Below the pieces are notes generated by a model. That model was not told where the DNA came from. It saw nothing but the letters and a program-made list of their open reading frames with translations, and ran no database searches. A stretch of 33,447 bases of DNA from Gallionellaceae bacterium (GTDB lineage Bacteria; Pseudomonadota; Gammaproteobacteria; Burkholderiales; Gallionellaceae). Made by a program: the position numbers and the translations under genes. The first letter of the stretch is position 1. The number at the start of each line of letters is the position of its first letter. The DNA lies in contig VFLG01000036.1 in NCBI GenBank assembly GCA_009885195.1, forward strand, positions 1 through 33,447. Reading direction: 5' to 3'. Positions 27,468 through 33,447 of the stretch are shown here, in pieces.

Positions 27468-27611
27468 TCACATGGCACTGACTAGAAAGAAGTCGCCGCG
27501 CTCAAGATTGCGAATTTGAATTGTCGCTGTTGGTACCGAAGAAACCTCAGCATCGACAACATCGAAATCTTCGCGAGGAATGAGTGCATCGAGATTTACT
27601 TGGTGAGCCAT
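27468..27611 (-). pseudogene. Short ORF, possible 5' remnant of a DUF262-type gene
   Basis: A 47-codon ORF starts 10 bases after the mdh stop with AAGGGA upstream. It reads MAHQVNLDALIPREDFDVVD and later ATIQIRNLERGDFF, then stops. This resembles, from memory, the N-terminus of DUF262-family (ParB/GmrSD-like) proteins, which continue with several hundred more residues. The remainder is absent and a repeat lies beyond. It may be a truncated remnant or, less likely, a genuine small protein. Confidence 0.35.
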
Positions 27612-27621
27612 TTTTTATCCC

Positions 27622-28605
27622 TTACCCCAGCAAATGCTTCACGTGATCACGCTCCTCAAGCAGTTCGCGGTAACTGTCTTCTATGTGCTTGCGCCCCAGT
27701 TCGCTGATAGTCAGGCCTTGCACGATGTGGTAATGGCCGTGCTCGCAGGTGACCGGGAAGCCGTAGATCACGCCTGCGGGTATGCCATAGCTGCCATCGG
27801 ACGGTATGCTCATGGTGACCCAGTCGTTGTCTGGTGAGCCGAGCATCCAGTCGTGGACATGCGCGATTATTGCGTTGGCGGCACTGCCTGCGCTGGACAG
27901 GCCGCGTGCTTCAATCACCACCGTGCCGCGTTTTTGTACGGTGGGGATGAATTCGCGTTCCACCCAATCCTGATCGGGCAGCATGTCGCGCACCGGGCGA
28001 CCGCTAATTTCTGCATGATCCAGATCGGGATATTGGGTGCAGGAATGGTTGCCCCACACCACCATTTTTTTGATGTCGCGCACCGGCTGGGACAGTTTGT
28101 GCGCCACTTGCGCAATGGCGCGGTTGTGATCGAGGCGCATCATGGCGCTGAAGTTTTTCGGATATAGATCGGGTGCGTTGCTCATCGCGATCAGCGCGTT
28201 GGTGTTGGCCGGGTTGCCCACCACCAGCACCTTGACGTGGCGTGCCGCAACTTCGTTGAGCAGCTTGCCTTGTGCGGAGAAGATCGCGCCATTGGCTTCG
28301 ATCAGATCCTTGCGTTCCATGCCCTTGTTGCGCGGACGCGCACCGACCAGCAGGACGATTTCGGCATCGCGCAAGGCGACCTTGGGGTCGTCGGTAATGA
28401 TGACCTGTTGCAGCATCGGGAACACGCAGTCTTCCAGCTCCATCGCCACGCCGCGCAAGGTTTGCTGTGCCTGCGGCACATCCAGCAGTTGCAGGATAAT
28501 GGGCTGATCGCGTCCCAGCATGTCGCCGTTGGCAATACGAAACAGCAGACTGTAACCGATCTGACCTGCGGCGCCAGTGATGGCAACTCGGACGGGGGCT
28601 TTCAT
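27622..28605 (-). CDS. mdh: Malate dehydrogenase (NAD-dependent, type 2)
   Basis: Mdh converts malate and oxaloacetate in the citric acid cycle. The NAD-binding loop [10 protein letters not shown] is at 11-20. Substrate-binding arginines R92 and R98 lie in [11 protein letters not shown], and the catalytic His is H187 ([10 protein letters not shown]). The 327-residue length and the [20 protein letters not shown] start are typical of the betaproteobacterial/cytosolic-like type. AGGAG lies seven bases before ATG 28605. tRNA-Arg lies 25 bases upstream on the same strand. Confidence 0.96.
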   Translation of the reverse strand: MKAPVRVAITGAAGQIGYSLLFRIANGDMLGRDQPIILQLLDVPQAQQTLRGVAMELEDCVFPMLQQVIITDDPKVALRDAEIVLLVGARPRNKGMERKDLIEANGAIFSAQGKLLNEVAARHVKVLVVGNPANTNALIAMSNAPDLYPKNFSAMMRLDHNRAIAQVAHKLSQPVRDIKKMVVWGNHSCTQYPDLDHAEISGRPVRDMLPDQDWVEREFIPTVQKRGTVVIEARGLSSAGSAANAIIAHVHDWMLGSPDNDWVTMSIPSDGSYGIPAGVIYGFPVTCEHGHYHIVQGLTISELGRKHIEDSYRELLEERDHVKHLLG

Positions 28606-28630
28606 GGCTATACTCCTGTGCTGTGGATGA

Positions 28631-28706
28631 TGGTGCCCCGAACACGAATCGAACGTGTGACCTACCCCTTAGGAGGGGGTCGCTCTATCCACTGAGCTAC
28701 CGAGGC
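28631..28706 (-). tRNA. tRNA-Arg (anticodon CCU)
   Basis: On the minus strand the 76 bases fold as a cloverleaf. The acceptor GCCTCGG pairs with TCGGGGC (two G-U pairs). The D arm has TAGCTCAGTGGATAGAGC, the anticodon loop CTCCTAA closes with ACCCC/GGGGT, and the T arm has ACGTTCGATTCGTGT. The 3' CCA is encoded. Anticodon CCU reads the rare Arg codon AGG. A TAGAAT -10-like hexamer lies just upstream (plus-strand 28716-28721). Confidence 0.93.
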
Positions 28707-28760
28707 ATGGTGCGCATTCTAACGTAAAATGCATTCTGGCGATTTAAGGAAAAAAGTAAA

Positions 28761-28809
28761 GGGCATCTCTATAAATCCAAAATCCGTCGCGATACGGCGT
28801 TGCTCAAAT
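28761..28809. repeat. One arm of the ~140-bp palindromic repeat family
   Basis: GGGCATCTCTATAAATCCAA, then CCGTCGCGATAC and GCGTTGCTCAA, match the left arm of the full copy at 12648. The rest of the element is missing: after 28809 the sequence switches directly to the coding remnant of an MFS transporter. The junction therefore marks a deletion or recombination that removed both the rest of the repeat and the 5' part of that gene. Confidence 0.75.
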
Positions 28810-28904
28810 AGGTGTACTGTGGGTGAGCGTGATTGGCTACGGCCTGGTGACCGGCTTGAGCGAGGGTTTCGAGCGCGCGTTGATTAGCGTCCATGCGAAC
28901 GAAC

Positions 28905-29078
28905 CGTGCCTATCCGGTTGATTCCCAAAACAACCCCCACCGTAGGGCGGATGAGCGCAGCGTTATCCGCCGAATGAGCGACTCACATACGGCGGATAAC
29001 GCTGCGCTCATCCGCCCTACAAAACCCATACGGCATTGGGTATGCTCAACCATTTTGGGAGTTAACCGGATAAGCACG
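28905..29078. mobile_element. 174-bp MITE with 26-bp inverted ends and 8-bp target duplication
   Basis: Ends are CGTGCCTATCCGGTTGATTC at the left and, reverse-complemented, CGTGCTTATCCGGTTAACTC at the right; 23 of 26 terminal positions match. GAACGAAC flanks both sides (28897-28904 and 29079-29086). The inside holds a perfect 31-base inverted repeat. It has no ORF, so it would need a transposase in trans. I cannot assign the family; 8-bp duplications occur in several IS families. Confidence 0.85.
28942..29020. repeat. Perfect 31-bp inverted repeat (GTAGGGCGGAT type) inside the MITE
   Basis: Arm 28942-28972 (GTAGGGCGGATGAGCG ... CCGCCG) and arm 28990-29020 are exact reverse complements across a 17-base loop. 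The GTAGGGCGGAT/ATCCGCCCTAC motif is a widespread dispersed repeat in proteobacteria, as I remember it. As RNA it would form a very stable hairpin. Confidence 0.85.
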
Positions 29079-29284
29079 GAACGAACATGAGCGCGGTACC
29101 GCCTTCGGCTGGTATCATCTCGCCGTCGGCTTGAGCGCGATCCCCGCTGGCGTGTTGTTCGGTACGCTGTGGCATTACTGGGGAGCGGGCGCGGCTTTTT
29201 TGTTTGCCGGCAGTCTCGCGCTGGTCTGTGTAATGTTGCTGCGGTTGTTTGGTTTTGCCGGAAAAAAGGCATGAGGAGAGACAA

Positions 29285-29830
29285 ATGAAATGGTTAATAT
29301 TGCTGGGTCTGTTGGCTGCATTGGGGTGGTATATGGTCAATCAGATGGCGCGTGCGGGCAAATTGCCGAACGTGGGGGAAGCCGCGCCGGATTTTAATCT
29401 GCCCGATCAGAACGGCAAGCAGCGTGTGCTGAAAGATTTTCGCGGTAAGTGGCTGGTGCTGTATTTTTATCCCAAGAACGATACGCCGGGTTGCACGAAA
29501 GAGGCATGCGCGTTTCGTGACGACTTGAATCAAATAAGTGAGCTCGGCGCGCAAGTGGTGGGCGTGAGTGTGGACGATACCGCAAGCCATGCCGCATTCG
29601 CCAAAAAATATAATCTGCCGTTCCCGTTGCTGGCAGACAGCAAAGGCGCGGTCGCCGCCAGTTACGGCGCGCTGATGAATCTGGGTTTTATGAAATTCGC
29701 GCGCCGCTACACTTTTCTGATCGACCCGCAGGGTAATATCGGGAAAGTGTATTTGAGCGTGGAAACCTCACGCCATTCGAAAGAGATCATCGAGGATTTG
29801 CAGAAACTGACAACAAGGAGCAAGCAGTAA
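29285..29830 (+). CDS. bcp: Bcp/PrxQ-type peroxiredoxin with N-terminal membrane anchor
   Basis: This thiol peroxidase reduces peroxides through a Cys pair. C70 (peroxidatic) and C75 (resolving) lie in NDTPGCTKEACAFRD, the PrxQ spacing. Other motifs are APDFNLPDQNG and WLVLYFYPK. Unlike the usual ~155-residue cytoplasmic Bcp, it has an N-terminal hydrophobic helix (MKWLILLGLLAALGWYMV), making 181 residues. It is therefore probably membrane-tethered or exported. I start at ATG 29285, behind AGGAGAG; the upstream in-frame ATG (29249) would lie in the MFS remnant. The stop overlaps the next start (TAATG). Confidence 0.92.
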   Translation: MKWLILLGLLAALGWYMVNQMARAGKLPNVGEAAPDFNLPDQNGKQRVLKDFRGKWLVLYFYPKNDTPGCTKEACAFRDDLNQISELGAQVVGVSVDDTASHAAFAKKYNLPFPLLADSKGAVAASYGALMNLGFMKFARRYTFLIDPQGNIGKVYLSVETSRHSKEIIEDLQKLTTRSKQ

Positions 29831-30264
29831 TGTGGCACAAGATAAATTTGTTTATGGCGTGGTTTTTCATACCGCTGACCCTGGAGATGGGCTGGGTGGC
29901 CGCAATCGGGCGCGTCGTGTTGGAGCTGCTCGGCGTCACCACGCGCGAGGGAGATATCCCCGGCCGCATCGTCGGCGCATTGCTGCTGTTTGGCGCAGTG
30001 TATCTGGTGCTGCATTTTCGCGGCTCGTTGCCGCCTGAAGGAAATCCGGAAGGGAGAGGTTTTCGTTTCGGCCAGCGTCTGGTGCTGGCGGGGAATTTGC
30101 TGTCCGGCCTGTTTATCATTTTCCAGCTCACCTTCCCTTTGGTTGAGAGCTACAATGTGCATCTGGTGCTGGACGGTTTTACCAACGCGTTCGGCTACTG
30201 GGCCATGGCCTTCTGGGTGGTGGGCTTTTCTTTTCTCTATCAATCTTCGCTGCCTAAAAAGTAG
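29830..30264 (+). CDS. Small integral membrane protein, function unknown
   Basis: The 144 residues contain about four hydrophobic helices (near 8-30, 47-63, 84-103 and 118-136). Charged loops include TREGDIPGR and PPEGNPEGRGFRFG. I recognise no family. The start overlaps the stop of the peroxiredoxin gene, so it is translated with it. This suggests a membrane partner in the same process, but that is inference. It ends 10 bases before the ABC-F gene. Confidence 0.75.
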   Translation: MWHKINLFMAWFFIPLTLEMGWVAAIGRVVLELLGVTTREGDIPGRIVGALLLFGAVYLVLHFRGSLPPEGNPEGRGFRFGQRLVLAGNLLSGLFIIFQLTFPLVESYNVHLVLDGFTNAFGYWAMAFWVVGFSFLYQSSLPKK

Positions 30265-30273
30265 TTCCCCATC

Positions 30274-32184
30274 ATGCCATTCATCACTTTAGACAAGGCC
30301 TGCCTTGCGTTCGGGCACGTTGCCTTGCTGAACCATGTCGATTTCCAACTGGACGAAGGCGAGCGTGTCGGCCTGATCGGGCGCAACGGCGGCGGTAAGT
30401 CCAGCATGTTGAAAGTGCTGGCCGGACAGGCCGCGCTGGATGACGGGATCGTGTGGCGCGCACCCGGCATACGCATTTGCTATGTCAGTCAAGAGCCGGT
30501 GCTGGACGCTGACGCAACCGTGTTTGACGCCGTGGCAGAGGGTTTGGGCGGGCTGCGCCAGTTATTGCACGACTACCATCATGTGTCGCATCAACTGGCC
30601 GAACCGGATGCCGATTATGAAAGTTTGCTTGAATCGCTCCAGCCCTTGCAAACTCAACTCGAAGCGCAAAATGGCTGGGCGGTGCAAGCGCGTATTGAGA
30701 CCACCATCCAGCGACTGGAACTGAACGCCGACAGCCGCGTGGGTGATCTCTCCGGCGGTGTGCGCAAGCGCGTGGCGTTGGCACAGGCGCTGGTGGCCGA
30801 GCCGGATGTGCTGATCCTGGATGAGCCGACCAACCATCTCGATTTCTCCTCCATTGAATGGCTGGAAGGCTTGCTTAATAATTTTCGCGGCAGCGTGCTG
30901 TTCGTGACCCATGACCGGCGCTTTCTCGATAACGTCACGACGCGCATTGTCGAACTGGATCGTGGAAAACTGGCCAGCTTTCCCGGTAATTTCGCCGCCT
31001 ACTTGCGCACCAAGGAGCTGATGCTGCAGGATGAAGCGGTGCTCAATGCCAAGTTCGACAAGGTACTGGCGCAGGAAGAAGTGTGGATACGCCAGGGCAT
31101 CAAGGCGCGCGGCGTGCGCAACGAAGGGCGCGTGCGGCGGCTGGAGCAGTTGCGGCGCGAGCGCGCGGCGCGGCGTGAGCGCGTGGGCCGTGTCGAGATG
31201 AGTGTGGAAGCGGGTGACCGTTCCGGCAAGCTGGTGGCGGAGCTGTCGCATGTCAGCAAATCATTTGGCGACAGGAAAGTGATAGCTGATTTTTCCTGCC
31301 GCATTCAGCGCGGCGACAAGATCGGTTTGCTCGGTCCCAACGGTGCGGGCAAGAGTACGCTGCTCAAAATTATTCTGGGTGAAATGCAGCCGGACAGCGG
31401 CAAGGTGCAGCTGGGCACCAAGTTGGCAGTGGCCTATTTCGACCAACTGCGCGCGCAATTAGATGAAGAGGCGACACTGGCTGACACCATCAGCCAGGGC
31501 TCTGATTTCATCGACATTGGCGGCACGCGCAAGCATGTCATCAGCTACCTCGGCGATTTCCTGTTCGCGCCCGAGCGCGCCCGCTCCCCGGTAAAAAGCT
31601 TGTCCGGGGGCGAGCGCAACCGCCTGCTGCTGGCGCGCCTGTTCAGCCGCCCGGCCAATGTGCTGGTGCTGGACGAACCGACCAACGATCTCGATATCGA
31701 AACGCTGGAGCTGCTGGAAGAGCTGCTGGCCGAGTACGATGGCACGCTGTTTCTGGTCAGCCACGACCGCGCCTTTCTCGACAACGTCGTGACCCAGGTG
31801 ATTGCCTTTGAGGGCGACGGCAATCTGATGGAATATGTCGGTGGTTACGAGGACTGGGTGCGCGTGAAAAAACATCAGGCTGCGCAGCAAACACCGGCGC
31901 GCGAAGCCGCTCAGGCCAAGCCTGCACCGCAGGCTGTTTCAGCCAAGGCCAAAGCCAAAAGCAAACTGAGCTTCAAGGACGCGCAGGAACTGGAGCAGAT
32001 TCCGTCCGCCATTCAGGCGCTGGAGCGCGAACAAGCTGAAATCGGCGCGATACTGGCGGCGGGGAAAATGTACCGCGACGACCCCAAGCAGGCCAAAAAA
32101 TTACAAATCCGTGCTACCGAAATAGAGGGGGAGTTGCTGCAATTGATGGCGCGTTGGGAAGAACTGGAAAGCCGTGCAGGGTAG
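30274..32184 (+). CDS. uup: ABC-F family ATPase (Uup-like)
   Basis: This is a soluble protein with two ABC domains and no membrane part, of the ribosome- or DNA-associated ABC-F group. The first domain has Walker A GRNGGGKSS (36-44), signature LSGGVRKRVALAQAL and LILDEPTNHLD. The second has GPNGAGKST, LSGGERNRLLLARL and LVLDEPTNDLD. A charged linker follows the first domain (RRLEQLRRERAARRERVGRV). The C-terminal ~80 residues (after a Pro/Ala/Lys-rich stretch) are coiled coil, the Uup-type extension. The 636-residue length fits Uup. It converges with fbpC, 49 bases downstream. Confidence 0.92.
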   Translation: MPFITLDKACLAFGHVALLNHVDFQLDEGERVGLIGRNGGGKSSMLKVLAGQAALDDGIVWRAPGIRICYVSQEPVLDADATVFDAVAEGLGGLRQLLHDYHHVSHQLAEPDADYESLLESLQPLQTQLEAQNGWAVQARIETTIQRLELNADSRVGDLSGGVRKRVALAQALVAEPDVLILDEPTNHLDFSSIEWLEGLLNNFRGSVLFVTHDRRFLDNVTTRIVELDRGKLASFPGNFAAYLRTKELMLQDEAVLNAKFDKVLAQEEVWIRQGIKARGVRNEGRVRRLEQLRRERAARRERVGRVEMSVEAGDRSGKLVAELSHVSKSFGDRKVIADFSCRIQRGDKIGLLGPNGAGKSTLLKIILGEMQPDSGKVQLGTKLAVAYFDQLRAQLDEEATLADTISQGSDFIDIGGTRKHVISYLGDFLFAPERARSPVKSLSGGERNRLLLARLFSRPANVLVLDEPTNDLDIETLELLEELLAEYDGTLFLVSHDRAFLDNVVTQVIAFEGDGNLMEYVGGYEDWVRVKKHQAAQQTPAREAAQAKPAPQAVSAKAKAKSKLSFKDAQELEQIPSAIQALEREQAEIGAILAAGKMYRDDPKQAKKLQIRATEIEGELLQLMARWEELESRAG

Positions 32185-32233
32185 TGTATGACACGTTAAT
32201 TACGAAACATAATGGCTCAAATTAGAAATTGAA

Positions 32234-33304
32234 TCAGTCGCGGCGGAACGCCACCACGTGATCGACCGCCAGCTTGATGCCGATTTTTTCGCCGATGGCG
32301 TGGTTGTGGTGCGAGGGCACCAGCGACAGTACGCGCTGGCCGCTCGGCAGTTTGAGCGTGTAGAGGAATTCGGCGCCGCGAAAGGCCTTGTTCTCGACTT
32401 CGACGAGCAGCGGGCTATCGTCGTCGTGGATGATGTCGTCGGGCCGCAGCAACACATCGACATGGCAACTGCGCACGCATTCTTCGCAGCCGCCGGTGTC
32501 GCACTCGACCGGTATATGGCTGTTCAGTATGCCGAGTTCTATTCCCACTTGATGGTCGTTGAGTACCTTGCCGGTGACTAGCACGCCATGGCCGACGAAG
32601 TCGGCGACGAAACGGTTGGCGGGCTGGTGGTATAGGTTGTAGGGCGTATCCCATTGCTGAATGCGGCCATCCGCCATTACCCCGATCCAATCGGCCATGG
32701 CAAAGGCTTCGTGTTGATCGTGCGTCACCATCAGTGCCGTAATGTTTTCGTGTTTCAGAATCTCGCGCACTTCCAGCGCCAGTTTTTCGCGCAGGCCGAC
32801 GTCCAGATTGGAAAATGGCTCATCCAGCAGCAATAGCCCCGAACCTGGCGCCAGCGCACGCGCCAGCGCCACGCGCTGCTGCTGTCCGCCCGACAGTTCG
32901 TGCGGATAGGCCGCGCCGCGCGCGGTCAGCCCCACCAGTTCCATCATCTGTGCGACACGCGCTTCGCGCTTGGCACGCGGCAGGCGAGACAGCCCAAAGC
33001 CGATGTTTTTGTCCACCGTCAGATGTGGAAACAGGGCGTAATCCTGGAACACCATGGCCACGCCGCGCCGGTCGGGTGGCAGGGCATAACCGGGTTCGCT
33101 CAGCGTTTTGCCCATCAGGCGGATGGTGCCGGTGGCGGGGGTCTCGAACCCGGCGATCAGACGCAGCGCGGTGGTTTTGCCGCAGCCGGAGGGGCCGAGG
33201 ATGCAGCCTATTTCGCCCGGTTCCAGCGAAAACGACACCCCGTCGAGAACTTGTTTTTCTTTGTAGCGGTGACCTAGGTTGGCTACGTCCAGTATGGCTG
33301 TCAT
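32234..33304 (-). CDS. fbpC: ABC transporter ATPase, FbpC-like, with a Cys cluster in the C-terminal domain
   Basis: This is the ATPase of an importer, most like ferric-iron FbpC. Walker A GPSGCGKT is at 37-44, Q-loop Q87, signature LSGGQQ 137-142, Walker B LLLLDEP 157-163 and switch His H195. The C-terminal part (about 240-356) is a TOBE-type regulatory domain. It holds four close cysteines, C268, C273, C276 and C280 (VECDTGGCEECVRSCHVD), which could bind a metal. No permease or binding-protein gene is in the window; they may lie beyond 33447. The start has no near Shine-Dalgarno except AGAGG from the adjacent repeat, 12 bases upstream. Confidence 0.88.
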   Translation of the reverse strand: MTAILDVANLGHRYKEKQVLDGVSFSLEPGEIGCILGPSGCGKTTALRLIAGFETPATGTIRLMGKTLSEPGYALPPDRRGVAMVFQDYALFPHLTVDKNIGFGLSRLPRAKREARVAQMMELVGLTARGAAYPHELSGGQQQRVALARALAPGSGLLLLDEPFSNLDVGLREKLALEVREILKHENITALMVTHDQHEAFAMADWIGVMADGRIQQWDTPYNLYHQPANRFVADFVGHGVLVTGKVLNDHQVGIELGILNSHIPVECDTGGCEECVRSCHVDVLLRPDDIIHDDDSPLLVEVENKAFRGAEFLYTLKLPSGQRVLSLVPSHHNHAIGEKIGIKLAVDHVVAFRRD

Positions 33305-33311
33305 TGCTTAT

Positions 33312-33447
33312 GGGCACCTCTAAAAATCCAGATTTCATCCCAACTGCTGCGTTGCGGAAAAAATTTATTGCTTACATATTGTACATATGCGGCGCTGCGA
33401 AATTTTTCCCGCGCCTTGCATTTGGGCGAACTCTGAGTTTTTAGAGG
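33312..33447. repeat. ~140-bp palindromic repeat family, copy at window end
   Basis: It runs from GGGCACCTCTAAAAATCC to TTTTTAGAGG at the window end. The centre GCTTACATATTGTACATATG matches the copy at 12648 apart from a few bases. It begins eight bases upstream of the fbpC start codon, so fbpC must be transcribed from within or through it. Confidence 0.8.

Larger units (their letters stand above)
28810..29273 (+). pseudogene. MFS transporter remnant (last ~90 residues), interrupted
   Basis: Two coding blocks belong to one gene: LWVSVIGYGLVTGLSEGFER (from 28818) and GTAFGWYHLAVGLSAIPAGV running to the TGA at 29271-29273. Together they match the last two or three helices of an MFS permease. 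A 174-bp element (28905-29078) plus an 8-bp duplication separates them. Joining GTC CAT GCG AAC GAA to CAT GAG CGC GGT restores the frame exactly. The 5' ~300 codons are gone, replaced by a repeat arm. The bcp Shine-Dalgarno overlaps the stop, so the two genes were once an operon. Confidence 0.85.

Noticed and set aside
28810-29284. Short ORFs across the MFS remnant as real small genes
   Set aside because: The blocks join into one MFS reading frame once the inserted element is removed, so they are pieces of a pseudogene.

Overview
The window looks like chromosomal DNA of a betaproteobacterium, most likely from the Nitrosomonadales/Gallionellaceae area. This is inferred from gene content and order (exbB-exbD-lpxK-trm112-kdsB-adk; an IscR-led SUF operon with SufU and Nfu; FbpC-type transporter ATPase) and from protein style, not from a database search. 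Nearly all genes are housekeeping, and I see no phage, CRISPR array, toxin-antitoxin pair or complete insertion sequence.

Layout. 1-374: stacked repeat elements. 375-1679 (-): xseA. 1680-2025: AT-rich divergent intergenic region with DnaA-box-like words. 2026-6910 (+): exbB, exbD, lpxK, trm112-like, kdsB, then a repeat, then adk, a GlcG/HbpS-family gene and a gamma-carbonic-anhydrase-like gene, many with ATGA stop/start overlaps. 7045-9349 (+): ZIP metal transporter, a repeat, rimO. 9383-9967 (-): a small hypothetical gene and a dinG-type helicase remnant. 9992-11720 (+): leuA behind a good promoter and a Leu-rich leader peptide whose ATG falls at the predicted transcription start. 11828-12628 (-): suhB. 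12824-14358 (+): trmJ-cysE. 14347-21176 (+): iscR-sufA-sufB-sufC-sufD-sufS-sufU-nfu, a complete Fe-S cluster assembly operon with an IscR type 1-like operator on its promoter. 21269-22912 (+): dsbB and class I aldolase. 23077-26181 (-): lplT, serB and an outer-membrane-barrel-like protein. 26280-27344 (+): alr. 27468-28706 (-): tRNA-Arg(CCU), mdh and a small gene remnant. 28810-32184 (+): transporter pseudogene, bcp-type peroxiredoxin, a small membrane protein and an ABC-F ATPase. 32234-33304 (-): fbpC-like ATPase.

What stands out is repeat biology. At least five short non-autonomous repeat families are scattered through the window. One 174-bp element has 26-bp terminal inverted repeats and an exact 8-bp target duplication inside an MFS transporter gene; removing it restores the reading frame. 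A 153-bp element sits in the exact centre of a copy of a ~140-bp palindromic family. Two essential-type enzymes, KdsB and RimO, carry in-frame repeat-derived insertions. Copies of the ~140-bp family abut xseA, suhB/trmJ and fbpC. The strongest regulatory observations are the IscR site (22 of 25 positions fit the E. coli consensus as I remember it) and the apparently leaderless leu leader peptide.
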